The notes: generated by a model not told the origin, from the letters alone. A stretch of DNA of 64,000 nucleotides from DATAWZ01 sp036266975 (GCA_036266975.1 DATAWZ010000046.1:1-64000); one strand, 5' to 3'; numbered from the stretch's first letter, positions 51,928 to 61,302 are shown. Numbers and translations: made by a program.

Positions 51928-52831
51928 CGCGCCCTCGGTGGGGATCGGGCTGCTGTTCGCGATCGCGACGGCGCTCTCCTCGCTGGTCGGGTTCCTCTAC
52001 AAGCAGCGCGGCGCGGTCGCCTCGCCGCCGGTCAGCGCGCGCGCGCCGGTGCGCTTCTCGCTCGCCCTGTTCCGGTCGCGCGCATACGTCCTGGGGATCC
52101 TCATCGCGCAGGCCTCCTGGGGGCTGCACGTCACCGCGCTCGGGCTCGCGCCGATCTCGCTCGTGCAGACGACGGTCGCCGCCTCGCTCGCCTTCCTGAC
52201 CGTGATCGCCCATCGCGTGTTCGGGCTGGAGATCTCGCGCCGGGAGTGGATCGGCGTGGCCGCCGCGGCGATCGGGCTCGCGTTCCTGGCCGCGACCGTC
52301 GGCGATGACGCGCGCAGCGCCCACAGCCACTTCGTCCCCGGCACGCTCGCGCTGTTCGTGGGCTCGCTGACCGTCGCCGGGCTCGTGCTCGCCGGGCTCG
52401 CCGGTCAGCGCGGGTTCGCGGCGCCGAGCGCGCTGGCCGTCTCGGCCGGGCTGCTGTGGGCCGGCTCGGACACCTCGATCAAGGCGCTCTCGGGCGAGCT
52501 CGGCCACCGCGGCTGGGGCGTGCTCATCCATCCGCTCGCCTTCGTCATCCTCGCGCTGTCGCTGGTCGGGCTGTCGATCTCGGCGCGCTCGCTTCAGGTC
52601 GGGCGGGCGGTGGCGGTGATCGCCGCCACGAGCGCGGCGGCCAACCTGGCCACGATCGCCGCCGGGCCGATCGTCTTCGGCGAGACGCTGCCGGGTGGGG
52701 CGCTGGCGGCGGTCGGGCGGCTGGTCGCCTTCGCGCTCGTCGTGCTCGCGGCGGCGCTCACGCCGGCGCGTATGGGCGCCGCGGGCGCCGCGGGCGGCGA
52801 CCGCGGCGGGGCGCAGCCGGCGGTCGTCTGA
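51902..52831 (+). CDS. EamA/DMT-type multidrug or metabolite transporter
   Basis: A 309-residue polytopic protein with about 9-10 hydrophobic helices, for example IGLLFAIATALSSLVGFLYK, LLWAGSDTSIKALSG and the C-terminal VGRLVAFALVVLAAAL. It belongs to the drug/metabolite transporter-like class. The substrate is unknown. ATG at 51902 overlaps the divergent gluQ start by 26 bp. The C-terminus is short and Ala/Gly-rich. Confidence 0.75.
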   Translation: MVPTAAEIIAPSVGIGLLFAIATALSSLVGFLYKQRGAVASPPVSARAPVRFSLALFRSRAYVLGILIAQASWGLHVTALGLAPISLVQTTVAASLAFLTVIAHRVFGLEISRREWIGVAAAAIGLAFLAATVGDDARSAHSHFVPGTLALFVGSLTVAGLVLAGLAGQRGFAAPSALAVSAGLLWAGSDTSIKALSGELGHRGWGVLIHPLAFVILALSLVGLSISARSLQVGRAVAVIAATSAAANLATIAAGPIVFGETLPGGALAAVGRLVAFALVVLAAALTPARMGAAGAAGGDRGGAQPAVV

Positions 52832-52856
52832 GCGAGGGCCGCCGCGGAATGGACGT

Positions 52857-54083
52857 TCAGGCGGCCACGGGCAGGCTGAAGCGCACGCTCGTCCCCGCGG
52901 GCGCCGTGTCGTCGAGCCAGATCCGCCCGCCGTGCGCCTCGACGATCGCCCGCGAGATCGCCAGCCCGAGCCCCGCGCCGCCATCCGAGCGCGCCCCGCC
53001 GCGCAACCCGCCCTGGAAGAACGCCTCGAAGACCCGCCGGCGCTCGCCCTCGGGGATCCCCTCGCCGGTGTCGCAGACCTCGATCTCCACCCGCCCGTCG
53101 GCCGCGCCGGCGCGCACGGTGACGCTCCCATCGGCCGGGGTGTGCCGCAGCGCGTTCTGGATGAGGTTGAAGAGCACGCGCTGGATTTGCTCGGGGTTCG
53201 CGCGCGCCGGATCAAGCCCACTCGGGACCTCAGCGTGCACGACGACCGCGCGCGCCTCGGCCGCCGGGCGCATCGCCTCCACGGTCTCGCGCACGAGCTC
53301 GGCGAGCGGGACCTGCTCCATCGTCCAGCGGATGTCGCCGGCCTCCAGCCGCGAGAGCTCGAACAGGTCGTCGATCAGGCCCGAGAGGGTGCGCACGTGG
53401 GTGCCCATGCGCGTGAGGTACTCGCGCCGAGTGTCGGCGTCGACGAGGTCGTCGTCGAGCGCGTCGGCGAGCAGCCGCAGCGAGGTGATCGGCGTGCGCA
53501 GGTCGTGCGAGACCGCGGCGACGAGTTCGCGCCGCGCGCGTTCGGAGCCGGCGCGCGCCCGCTCCTCGCTGTGGAGGCGCCCGACCATCGCCTCCAGGTC
53601 GCGCGCGAGCTGGTCGAGCTCGGGCGCGCCCATCTGCGGGAGGCTCAGCTGGCGCTCGCCGTGGCCGATACGCTCGAGCCCGTCGCGGAGCGCCTCGAGG
53701 TCGCCGAGCGTGCGCTGTGCGAGCGGCCGCGCGAGCCAGGCGCCGACGAGGCCGGCGTACAGCGCGATCAGGGCGGTGACGATCCCGTCGCGGTTGGAGA
53801 CGAACATCACCTTGCTGAGGATCATCGCGATGACGATCAGCTGGCCGACGACGAGCACGCCGGTGAGCATCAGCTGACGCGGCAGCCGGGTGCGACGGCG
53901 CCGCAGCCACTCGATCCCGATCGCACAGGCGGTGCCGACCGGCGCGAGCACCTCGAGCAGGACCGCGCCGGCGTGATGTCCGTTCTGCAGGGTGACGATC
54001 GCGACGGCGGCGGCGAGCAGCGCGCCGCCGAGCGCGACGGCGAGCGCGCGCAGCAGCGGCGCGCTCAGCAGCCGAGCGATCAT
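52857..54083 (-). CDS. sensor histidine kinase
   Basis: A 408-residue protein. Four hydrophobic segments in the first ~115 residues form a membrane domain with very little extracytoplasmic sequence. A HAMP-like linker follows, then HisKA with H193 in AAVSHDLRTPITSLRL and HATPase (FNLIQNALRHTPADG, CDTGEGIPEGERRRVFEAFF, GGAGLGLAISRAI). A compact membrane domain suggests sensing within the membrane. ATG at 54083 overlaps the response regulator stop (ATGA). Confidence 0.94.
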   Translation of the reverse strand: MIARLLSAPLLRALAVALGGALLAAAVAIVTLQNGHHAGAVLLEVLAPVGTACAIGIEWLRRRRTRLPRQLMLTGVLVVGQLIVIAMILSKVMFVSNRDGIVTALIALYAGLVGAWLARPLAQRTLGDLEALRDGLERIGHGERQLSLPQMGAPELDQLARDLEAMVGRLHSEERARAGSERARRELVAAVSHDLRTPITSLRLLADALDDDLVDADTRREYLTRMGTHVRTLSGLIDDLFELSRLEAGDIRWTMEQVPLAELVRETVEAMRPAAEARAVVVHAEVPSGLDPARANPEQIQRVLFNLIQNALRHTPADGSVTVRAGAADGRVEIEVCDTGEGIPEGERRRVFEAFFQGGLRGGARSDGGAGLGLAISRAIVEAHGGRIWLDDTAPAGTSVRFSLPVAA

Positions 54084-54799
54084 GGCCGGAAGCGGTAGCC
54101 GACGCCCCACACGGTCTCCAGGTGCCGCGGGCGGGCCGGGTCGGGCTCGATCTTGGCCCGCAGCCGGCGCACGTGCACGGTGACCGTCGAGGTGTCCGAG
54201 TAGAAGGCGTACTGCCAGACCCGGTCCATCAGCTCGGCCCGCGTGAACGCGCGCCCGGGATGGCGGGCCAGGAACAGCAGCAGGTCGAACTCGCGCTGGG
54301 TCAGCGCGACCTCCTGGTCGCACACGCGCACGTGCCGGCCGGCGGGATCGATCTGCAGGCCATCGAACTCGAGCACCGGCTCGTTGACCGGCGGCGGGTC
54401 CACGCGCCGCAGCACCGCGTCGACGCGGGCGACGAGCTCGGCCGGCGAGAACGGCTTGACCACGTAGTCGTCGGCGCCGAGGCGCAGGCCGACGATCCGG
54501 TCGGACTCCTCGCCGCGCGCGGTGAGCAGGATCACCGCCATGCGGGCCCGGGTCTCGCGCCCGCGGTCGGCCTCGCGCAGCCGGCGCATGACTTCCAGGC
54601 CGTCGAGCCCGGGCAGCATCAGGTCGAGCACGACGAGGTCGGGGCGCTGCTGGGCCGCGCTGGCGAGCGCCGACGGGCCGTCGGCCGCCGTGCGCACGCC
54701 GTAGCCGGCGCGGTCCAGGTAGCGGCCAACCACCTCAGCGATCGTCGGCTCGGCGTCGACGACGAGCCCCGCCCCCCGGTCGTGTCGGTCCAAGGCCAT
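54080..54799 (-). CDS. OmpR family response regulator with altered acidic pocket
   Basis: A 239-residue protein. The receiver spans residues 10-125 with phospho-acceptor D59 (VLDLMLPG) and Lys in VVKPFS. The usual D-D pair is D15-A16 (VVDAEP), so one Mg-binding acid is missing. The winged helix spans about 140-237 (LTQREFDLLLFLARHPGRAF, VHVRRLRAKIE, VWGVGYRF). The substitution could weaken phosphorylation or make the protein work partly without it. ATG at 54799 is chosen. It is divergent from the DUF2064 gene. Confidence 0.92.
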   Translation of the reverse strand: MALDRHDRGAGLVVDAEPTIAEVVGRYLDRAGYGVRTAADGPSALASAAQQRPDLVVLDLMLPGLDGLEVMRRLREADRGRETRARMAVILLTARGEESDRIVGLRLGADDYVVKPFSPAELVARVDAVLRRVDPPPVNEPVLEFDGLQIDPAGRHVRVCDQEVALTQREFDLLLFLARHPGRAFTRAELMDRVWQYAFYSDTSTVTVHVRRLRAKIEPDPARPRHLETVWGVGYRFRP

Positions 54800-54902
54800 G
54801 CAGGGATGATCGCAGCGCGCGGACCGCCCGCGATACGGCAGCGCCCCATCGTTCCTGTTCTGTAATCGAATCGCCCGAGCGGCGCGCGTAGGCTCGCCGT
54901 CA

Positions 54903-55571
54903 GTGTCGGCACCCCCCTCGCCCACGCTCGCGGTGATCGCCAAGGCGCCGGCGGCCGGCCGCGTAAAGACCCGGCTGTGCCCGCCGTGCGCGCCCGAGCA
55001 GGCCGCCGCGCTCGCCGCCGCGGCGCTCGCCGACACGCTCTGCGCGGTCACCGCCACCCCCGCCCCACGCCGGGTCCTCATCCTCGACGGCGAGCCCGGC
55101 GCGTGGCTGGACCCGTGGCGCGCGAGCATCGAGGTGACCGCGCAGCGCAGCGGGCCGTTCGCGGCGCGTCTGGCGGGCGCGTTCGCCGACGTCGGCGGGC
55201 CGATGCTGCTGATCGGCATGGACACGCCGCAGGTCTCCCCCGCGCTGCTCACCGGGGCGCTGCGCGCGCTCGCCGCGGCGGGGCCCGACGGTGCCGCGCT
55301 CGGCCCCGCCCACGACGGCGGCTACTGGGCCATCGGACTGCCGGCCGGCGCCCCCGACGTGTTCGACGGCGTCCCGATGAGCACCTCGTGGACCGGCCGA
55401 GTCCAGCGCGAGCGGCTGCGCGAGCTCGGCCTGCGCTGCCGGAGCCTGCGCCCGCTGCGCGACGTCGACACCTACGCCGACGCGCTCGCGGTCGCCCGGC
55501 TCGCCCCGCGCGGCGCGTTCGCCGGCGCGCTGCGGGCGGTCGAGACGGCTCGCACGCCGAGCGCGGCATGA
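54903..55571 (+). CDS. DUF2064 / TIGR04282-type glycosyltransferase-like protein
   Basis: A 222-residue GT-A-fold protein of the cofactor/selenodomain-associated glycosyltransferase family. It has VIAKAPAAGRVKTRL near the N-terminus, LLIGMDTPQVSP with a DTP-type metal site, and LGPAHDGGYWAIGL. The GTG start is at 54903. The stop overlaps the methyltransferase ATG (ATGA). The cluster with a methyltransferase, a GT2 enzyme and an epimerase is common in actinobacteria and probably makes or modifies a surface glycan or glycolipid; the substrate is unknown. Confidence 0.85.
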   Translation: MSAPPSPTLAVIAKAPAAGRVKTRLCPPCAPEQAAALAAAALADTLCAVTATPAPRRVLILDGEPGAWLDPWRASIEVTAQRSGPFAARLAGAFADVGGPMLLIGMDTPQVSPALLTGALRALAAAGPDGAALGPAHDGGYWAIGLPAGAPDVFDGVPMSTSWTGRVQRERLRELGLRCRSLRPLRDVDTYADALAVARLAPRGAFAGALRAVETARTPSAA

Positions 55572-56217
55572 ACGCGCTCGCGCTCTACGGCGAGGCGCTC
55601 GGCGGCGGCGAGCTGCGCGCGGTGACCCGTGACGGCCGGCCGCTGCGGGTGGACCTGCAGCGCTGGCTGGGCGCGGTCACCGCCGACGAGGAGCGGTTGC
55701 TCGACCGAGCGCGCGGCCCGGTGCTCGACGTCGGCTGCGGCCCGGGCCGGCACCTGCTCGCGCTCGCCCGCCGAGGCGTCCCCGCCCTCGGACTGGACCT
55801 CTCCAGCGCCGCGGTGCAGCTCGCCCGACGGCGCGGCGCGCAGGCGATCGAGGGCTCGGTCTTCGGGCCGCTGCCGGCGGTCGGCGGATGGGGCACGGTC
55901 CTGCTGCTCGACGGCAACCTCGGGATCGGCGGAGACCCGGGCGCGTTGCTCACGCGCGTGCGCGAGCTACTCGTCGCCGGCGGCGTGGCGCTCGTCGAGC
56001 TCGAGCCCGGCGCGGGCCGCGGCGCCTTCGAGGCGCGGCTCGAGCACCGTGGCCGGGGGAGCGACTGGTTCGCCTGGGCGGGGTCGGCGAGAACGAGCTC
56101 GCGAGCCTGGCGTGGCGCGCGGGGCTGCGCCCAAGCGAGCGCTGGCGCGCCGGCGGGCGCAGCTTCGCGGCGCTCACTCTGAGCGAGTCGGCCGGGGTCG
56201 GTGGACCGCGGGGCTGA
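55568..56217 (+). CDS. class I SAM-dependent methyltransferase, frameshifted near 56081
   Basis: ATG at 55568 overlaps the previous stop. The Rossmann SAM site VLDVGCGPGRHLLALARRG and GLDLSSAAVQLARRRG are clear. After SDWFAWA the original frame becomes nonsense (SARTSSRAWRG...), whereas the -1 frame continues sensibly with VGENELASLAWRAGLRPSER and AGGRSFAALTL to a TGA at 56215-56217. A single base seems missing in the GGGCGGGG run at about 56077-56084. Repaired length is about 216 residues. Either an assembly indel or a genuine inactivation of the C-terminal strand pair. Confidence 0.85.
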
Positions 56218-56229
56218 GCCGTGTGACGC

Positions 56230-56470
56230 CACGTGCCGACGAGCGCCGCCCGGCGGCGCAGCGGGTCGCCCGCGCCGAGGAGGGCGCCGCGACGATCGGC
56301 GGCGGCTTGATCGCCGCGCCGGCGATGACCAGCGCCGCGCCCCAGCCCTCGCGACGCTCCTGAGCGAGCAGCGGGCCGCCGGCGACGAGCGCGGCCGCGG
56401 GCAGGTCGTCGTGCGCCCCGCCGATCGCGTAGAGGAGCATGAGCGCGGTCGCGATCGGCGAGCCGCGGCG
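56230..56470 (-). pseudogene. remnant of a membrane GT87/DUF2029-type mannosyltransferase
   Basis: The minus-strand frame gives ATALMLLYAIGGAHDDLPAA then ALVAGGPLLAQERREGWGAA and VIAGAAIKPPPIVAAP. This closely resembles the conserved loop and helix of polyprenol-phosphate-mannose-dependent mannosyltransferases (YAVGGAHNDL...GAAIKA). Neither the N-terminal nor the C-terminal helices remain, and it is antisense to the flanking cluster. The interval 56218-56596 otherwise contains nothing recognisable. Confidence 0.5.
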
Positions 56471-56596
56471 GCGACGGCGATCGGCGGTGGCGGTGGCGCG
56501 GTGGCCACGATTCCTGACCGCTCACCGCCGGCGCGCGGCCCCGGATCGGGGCCAACGTCATCCAACCGTAAGGTCCGGGCCACTACGGTCCGGTCC

Positions 56597-57250
56597 ATGG
56601 TCGACGTGATCCTGCCCGTGCTCGACGAGGCGGAGGCGATCCCGCTCGTGCTCGGCGCGATGCCGGCCGGCTTTCGGCCGATCGTCGTCGACAACGGCTC
56701 GAGCGACGGGTCGGGCGCGCTCGCCGAGGGGCTTGGCGCGCTGGTCGTTCGCGAGCCGCAGCGGGGCTTCGGTGCGGCCTGCCACGCCGGCCTGTCCACC
56801 GCGCGCAGCGACCTCGTCGCCTTCATGGACTGCGACGGCTCGCTGGACCCGGGGGAGCTGCCGGCCCTGTGCGCGCCGCTGCTCGCCGGCGAGGCCGACC
56901 TCGTACTCGGCCGGCGCCGCCCGGACCGCGGCGCTTGGCCGGTCCACGCCCGCGCGGCCAACGCGCTGCTCGCCCGCCGGCTGCGCTCGCGCACCGGGAT
57001 CCCGCTGCGCGACCTGGGACCGATGCGGGCCGGCCGGCGCGAGGCGCTGCAGGCGCTGCAGCTGCGCGACCGGCGGTTCGGTTATCCGCTGGAGATGGTG
57101 CTGCGCGCGGCCGAGCGCGACTGGCGGATCGTCGAGCTGCCGGTCCGCTACCGGCCGCGCCGGGGGCGCTCGAAGGTGACCGGCACCGTGCGCGGCACGG
57201 CACGCGCGATCGCCGACATGGGCCGGCTGCTCGCGGAGCGCCCGGCGTGA
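56597..57250 (+). CDS. GT2 family glycosyltransferase (polyprenyl-phosphate sugar synthase type)
   Basis: A 217-residue GT-A enzyme. It has VDVILPVLDEAEAIPLVLGA at the N-terminus, IVVDNGSSDGS, and the D-x-D-like FMDCDGSLDPGELP metal site. There are no clear membrane helices, so it resembles soluble DPM1-like enzymes. It presumably transfers a sugar from a nucleotide donor to a lipid or small acceptor. ATG at 56597 is chosen. The stop overlaps the epimerase GTG (GTGA). Confidence 0.9.
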   Translation: MVDVILPVLDEAEAIPLVLGAMPAGFRPIVVDNGSSDGSGALAEGLGALVVREPQRGFGAACHAGLSTARSDLVAFMDCDGSLDPGELPALCAPLLAGEADLVLGRRRPDRGAWPVHARAANALLARRLRSRTGIPLRDLGPMRAGRREALQALQLRDRRFGYPLEMVLRAAERDWRIVELPVRYRPRRGRSKVTGTVRGTARAIADMGRLLAERPA

Positions 57251-58296
57251 TCCTGCTCACCGGCGGCGCCGGCTTCATCGGCTCGCACATCGCCGAGGCG
57301 CTGCTGGACGCGGGCGAGCCGGTGCGCGTCCTCGACGCCCTGCTGCCCGCCGCGCACCGCGAGCCGCCCGAGATCCCCGACGACGCCGAGTTCGTCCACG
57401 GCGACCTGCGCGACGCCGAGACCGTGCGCGCGGCGCTGCACGGCGTCGACGCGGTCTGCCATCAAGCCGGGATGGTCGGCCTGGGCACCGACTTCGACGA
57501 CGTCGTCGACTACACGGCCCACAACGATCTCGGCACCGCGATGCTGCTGCGCGAGCTCGCCCAGCGGCGCTTCGCCGGGCGCCTGGTGCTCGCGAGCAGC
57601 ATGGTCGTCTACGGCGAGGGGGCCTACGCGTGCGCCGAGCACGGCGCGGTCAGGCCGGCGCCGCGCCGCGAGGCCGACCTACGCGCCGGGCGCTTCGAGC
57701 CCGGCTGCCCGTCGTGCGGCGCGCCGCTGCGGCCGCGCGCGGTCGGCGAGGACGAGCCGACCGAGCCGCGCAACGTGTACGCCGCGACCAAGCTCCACCA
57801 GGAGCACCTGTGCGCGTGCTTCGTGCGCGAGCGTCCCGACGTGTCGCTCACCGCCCTTCGCTACCACAACGTGTACGGCCCGCGCATGCCCCGCGAGACG
57901 CCCTACGCCGGCGTCGCGTCGCTGTGGGCGAGCGCGCTCGCGGCCGGGCGCGCGCCGCTGGTCTTCGAGGACGGCGGGCAGCTGCGCGACTTCGTGCACG
58001 TCCGCGACGTCGCGCGCGCGAACGTGACCGCGCTGTGCGCGCCCGAGCCGGCGCCCGGGGTGTTCAACGTCGCCAGTGGCCAGCCGCGCCCGATCGTCGA
58101 GTTGGCGCGCGCGCTGCACGCGGCGTTCGCCGACGTGGGCGCGCCCGAGCCGCTGCTCACCGGCGGCTTTCGCCTCGGCGACGTCAGGCACGTGTTCGCC
58201 TCGCCCGAGCACGCGGCCCGCGAGCTCGGCTTCCGCGCGAGAGAGCCGTTCGCGCCGACGGTCGCCGAGCTCGCGCGCGCCCCGCTGCGGGCGTAG
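57247..58296 (+). CDS. NAD-dependent sugar epimerase/dehydratase (extended SDR)
   Basis: A 349-residue protein starting with GTG overlapping the upstream stop. The NAD-binding motif TGGAGFIGSHIAEALL is at residues 5-20. The catalytic Tyr-Lys is in NVYAATKLHQE and the Ser in LASSMVVYGEG. An insert of about 40 residues contains GCPSCGAPLRPR, seen in dTDP-L-rhamnose 4-epimerase-like enzymes. It probably makes the nucleotide sugar used by the neighbouring transferases. Confidence 0.9.
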   Translation: MILLTGGAGFIGSHIAEALLDAGEPVRVLDALLPAAHREPPEIPDDAEFVHGDLRDAETVRAALHGVDAVCHQAGMVGLGTDFDDVVDYTAHNDLGTAMLLRELAQRRFAGRLVLASSMVVYGEGAYACAEHGAVRPAPRREADLRAGRFEPGCPSCGAPLRPRAVGEDEPTEPRNVYAATKLHQEHLCACFVRERPDVSLTALRYHNVYGPRMPRETPYAGVASLWASALAAGRAPLVFEDGGQLRDFVHVRDVARANVTALCAPEPAPGVFNVASGQPRPIVELARALHAAFADVGAPEPLLTGGFRLGDVRHVFASPEHAARELGFRAREPFAPTVAELARAPLRA

Positions 58297-58473
58297 ACGC
58301 GCCATGCTCTAACAGCGGGCTGCGCCAGAAGCCGGCGCGGAACCGTCCGGGAGGCGGCGAGCCGCGGCGGCGCGGCGCGCTCCACGCCTGCGCACGCGGC
58401 GCCGCCCCGGCCCGCCTGAGCGCGTCCGTAAGGCACTGTTCACCGGCGCCGCGCGGGGCGGTACAGTCGCCGG

Positions 58474-59676
58474 GTGACCCCGGCGGGCATCTCCAAGCGG
58501 TCCCTGCCGCCCACGCCGGACAGCGAGCAGCGCTGGCCCACCCAGGGCCAGCCGCTCGAGGATGACGACCTGCGCGCCCGCATCGCCGCGGTGACCGAGC
58601 CGGTGGGCGCGGGCGGGCCGTTCGCGTTCGCCGACGCCGAGCACGCGCTCGACCGCGCGTTCGAGCGCATCAGCGAGGCGCTCCAGACGCCCGAGTGCGG
58701 CCGCGCCGCCCTGCAGCGCCACGCGGCGAGCCTGCGTGCTGTGGCGCTGCTCCAGCGCGAGCTCAGCCAGGCCGACCTCGCGCATCGCACGCGGGCCTTC
58801 GCGCGCGTGCAGGAGGCACTCGCGCGCATGCGCAGCGTCACCTCGGTCTCACGGATGATCGACCTGATTCCCGCCGAGATCTGCCGCTGCGGCTTCTCGC
58901 GCGCGATCCTCAGCCGGGTCGAGCTCTCCGATTGGGTGCCCGAGTCGGTCCACGTCAATGGCGACGCGGACTGGGCCGCGGAGATCCTGCGCGTCGGGCG
59001 CGAGCAACGCCGGCGGTTGGACCACCTGCTGCTGGAGACCGAGATGGTGCGCCGGCGCGCGCCGATGCTCGTGCAGGACGCCCAGCGCGAGCCGCACGTG
59101 CACCGCCCGCTGGCCGACGTGACCGCGACCCACTCCTACGTCGCCGCGCCGCTCATGCCCGAGGGCCGGGTGATCGGCTTCCTGCACGCCGACGACTACC
59201 TGTACCCGCGCGAGGTCGACGAGTTCGACCGCGATCTTCTGTGGATGCTCGCCGAGGGCTTCGGCTACGCCTACGAGCGCACCGCGCTGATCGAGCGCCA
59301 GCGCTCGCTGCGCGCGCGCGTGATGGAGATGACCGCCTCGATCGGCCAGGTCGTCGGCGAGGTCGACGGCTCGGAGGTCGAGATCGCGCGCATCGAGCGC
59401 GACACCGCCAACGCCGTGCGCTCGGCCGCGGCGCCGCTGATCGCCCCCGAGTCGCGCCTGTATACGGTCCTGACCCGCCGCGAGATCGAGATCGCCCAGC
59501 TGATGGCCGAGGGCAACACCAACGCCCGGATCGCGCGGGAGCTGGTGATCGCCGAGGGCACGGTCAAGACCCACGTCAGCCAGATCCTGCGCAAGCTGCG
59601 CGCCTCCAACCGTGCCGAGGCGGTCTCGAAGTACACCAAGCTCGCCGCCGCCGGCGACGCGCTGCGCGGCCCCTGA
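58474..59676 (+). CDS. LuxR-type transcriptional regulator with GAF-like sensor domain
   Basis: A 400-residue protein. The central region (about 110-280) looks like a GAF sensor (SYVAAPLMPEGRVIGFLHAD). A short helical linker precedes the LuxR helix-turn-helix (about 331-390: LTRREIEIAQLMAEGNTNAR, then EGTVKTHVSQILRKLRA). The GTG start at 58474 follows a GC-rich 177-bp interval with short inverted repeats and no gene. It may control the adjacent aromatic-catabolism operon, with which it converges, but no evidence ties them beyond proximity. Confidence 0.88.
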   Translation: MTPAGISKRSLPPTPDSEQRWPTQGQPLEDDDLRARIAAVTEPVGAGGPFAFADAEHALDRAFERISEALQTPECGRAALQRHAASLRAVALLQRELSQADLAHRTRAFARVQEALARMRSVTSVSRMIDLIPAEICRCGFSRAILSRVELSDWVPESVHVNGDADWAAEILRVGREQRRRLDHLLLETEMVRRRAPMLVQDAQREPHVHRPLADVTATHSYVAAPLMPEGRVIGFLHADDYLYPREVDEFDRDLLWMLAEGFGYAYERTALIERQRSLRARVMEMTASIGQVVGEVDGSEVEIARIERDTANAVRSAAAPLIAPESRLYTVLTRREIEIAQLMAEGNTNARIARELVIAEGTVKTHVSQILRKLRASNRAEAVSKYTKLAAAGDALRGP

Positions 59677-59695
59677 GGACCTATCCCGCCCCGCG

Positions 59696-60478
59696 TCAGC
59701 GCCGCGCGACGAGCAGCGGCTGGGTCACGCTGCCGATCGGGCCGCGCGTGTCGCCGAGCCCACCGACGGTCGAGCCGATGCCGTCGGCGGCGAGCGTCGT
59801 CTGGGCCGACAGCCGCACCCACTCGCCGACCGGGTAGCGGTGCACCGTGACCGTGACCGCGGGCGGCACGAACAGCCAGTCGGACTGCGGCAGCACGCCG
59901 CTGATCCCGTTGGCCGAGTCGGCGACGAGCAGCGCGCGGTCGAGCGGGTGCAGCGGCTCGCCGTCGAGCAGCGGCAGCCGGCAGCGCGTCCACACGGTCG
60001 CCGGCCCGGGCTCGTCGTAGCCGCCGCTCGCGAAGCGCCACTCGATCGACTCCCCGTAGCCCCACTCGTCCAGGCCCGCGAAGTACCTCTGCGGCTGCGG
60101 CCCGGGCACGGGCTCCTCGACGGGCGCCGGAACGGGCACGTCGGCCCCGCCGGCCATGATCTGCCACGCCCGGGCCGTCGCCACGCTTCGATCGGGGGAA
60201 AAAAGTGTGGCGTCGATCATGCGGACCCGGCGTCCCGCGCGCGAGATGGCGGCCTCCACCCGGCAGGGACGGCGCGGGATGACCCCGAGCAGCTCGACGG
60301 TCATGCGGACGATTCGGTAGCCGGGGTCGGGATCGACGGCGCGGATCGCGCGCGCGAGCAGCGCGCACGGCGGGCCGCCGTGCTGGGCCTGGCGATCCCA
60401 GGGACTCTCGGTCGCCCGCGTGGGCTCGAACGTCCCTCCACCGGTATCGACGTAGTACGCCGTCTCGGCGGCGCTCAC
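59696..60478 (-). CDS. TesB-like acyl-CoA thioesterase family protein
   Basis: A 260-residue protein with double-hotdog thioesterase features: HGGPPCALLARAIRA near residues 33-47 and TVELLGVIPRRPCRVEA. The C-terminal half carries the second hotdog with LVADSANGISGVLP. GTG at 60478 overlaps the dehydrogenase stop (GTGA). As the last gene of the aromatic operon it may hydrolyse CoA esters of ring-cleavage products. Confidence 0.85.
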   Translation of the reverse strand: MSAAETAYYVDTGGGTFEPTRATESPWDRQAQHGGPPCALLARAIRAVDPDPGYRIVRMTVELLGVIPRRPCRVEAAISRAGRRVRMIDATLFSPDRSVATARAWQIMAGGADVPVPAPVEEPVPGPQPQRYFAGLDEWGYGESIEWRFASGGYDEPGPATVWTRCRLPLLDGEPLHPLDRALLVADSANGISGVLPQSDWLFVPPAVTVTVHRYPVGEWVRLSAQTTLAADGIGSTVGGLGDTRGPIGSVTQPLLVARR

Positions 60479-61302
60479 TCGGCGGCGGCCGGCTCGACGA
60501 GCCCCGACACCTGCGTGAGCCCACGCGAGCCCAGCCCGCCGTCGCTGTGGATGATCGTGCCGGTGATCGACCGCGTGCGCTCGCGCGAAGCGAGCAGCAG
60601 GTAGGCCCAGGCGTGGTCGGCCGGAGTGGGCACGACCTGCAGCGGGTTGGTGGTCTGAATGAGCGCCTCCACGTCGGGGATGTCCTGTAGCCGCATTCCC
60701 TCCATCCCCAGCGTAGAAAGGCCGCGCAGCGCCGTCGGGGTGCCGCCCGGGGCGACGCCGTTGACGCGCACCTTGGGCGAGAGCTCGTAGGCGAGCTGAA
60801 CGATCAGCCCGCGCACGGCGAACTTCGAGCCGGTGTACAGCGAGCCGCCGCCCGCCGGATAGAAGCCGGCGTTGGAGACGGTCAGCACGATGTTGCCCTC
60901 GCGCTCGAGCAACTGGGGCAGCGCCGCCTTCACGCCGAGCAGGTAGCTCTTGACGTTCAGCGAGAACAGCTCGTCGAAGGACGCGGCGAGCTTGTCGGCG
61001 GGCAGGTCAACGATGCTCGTGAAGTAGTCCCACACCCCCTGGCAGCAGACGAGCACGTCCACGCCGCCGAACGCCTCGGCGGTCGCGGCGACCGCGTGCT
61101 CGTTGGCGGCTAGGTCGGTGGCGTCGCCCTCGATCACGGCGACCGCGTCGCCGTGATCGGCGCTGATCGCCGCGAGCTTCTCGGCGACGATGTCGAGTAC
61201 CCCGACGCGCGCGCCCTCGGCGACGAAGGCGTCCACGACTCCGCGCCCGATGCCCGATCCCCCTCCGGTGACCAGCACCGACTTCTCGCTCAGCCAGCCC
61301 AT
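60475..61302 (-). CDS. cis-dihydrodiol dehydrogenase-like SDR (BphB/HcaB type)
   Basis: A 275-residue classical short-chain dehydrogenase. It has MGWLSEKSVLVTGGGSGIGR at the N-terminus with the TGxxxGxG cofactor site, VCCQGVWDY (the NAG position is changed to CQG), Ser in LTVSNAGFYPAGGGS, and YTGSK for the catalytic Tyr-Lys. Its closest resemblance is to cis-2,3-dihydrodiol dehydrogenases, which turn the product of a ring-hydroxylating dioxygenase into a catechol. Its start overlaps the upstream small ORF by 13 bp. Confidence 0.9.
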   Translation of the reverse strand: MGWLSEKSVLVTGGGSGIGRGVVDAFVAEGARVGVLDIVAEKLAAISADHGDAVAVIEGDATDLAANEHAVAATAEAFGGVDVLVCCQGVWDYFTSIVDLPADKLAASFDELFSLNVKSYLLGVKAALPQLLEREGNIVLTVSNAGFYPAGGGSLYTGSKFAVRGLIVQLAYELSPKVRVNGVAPGGTPTALRGLSTLGMEGMRLQDIPDVEALIQTTNPLQVVPTPADHAWAYLLLASRERTRSITGTIIHSDGGLGSRGLTQVSGLVEPAAAE

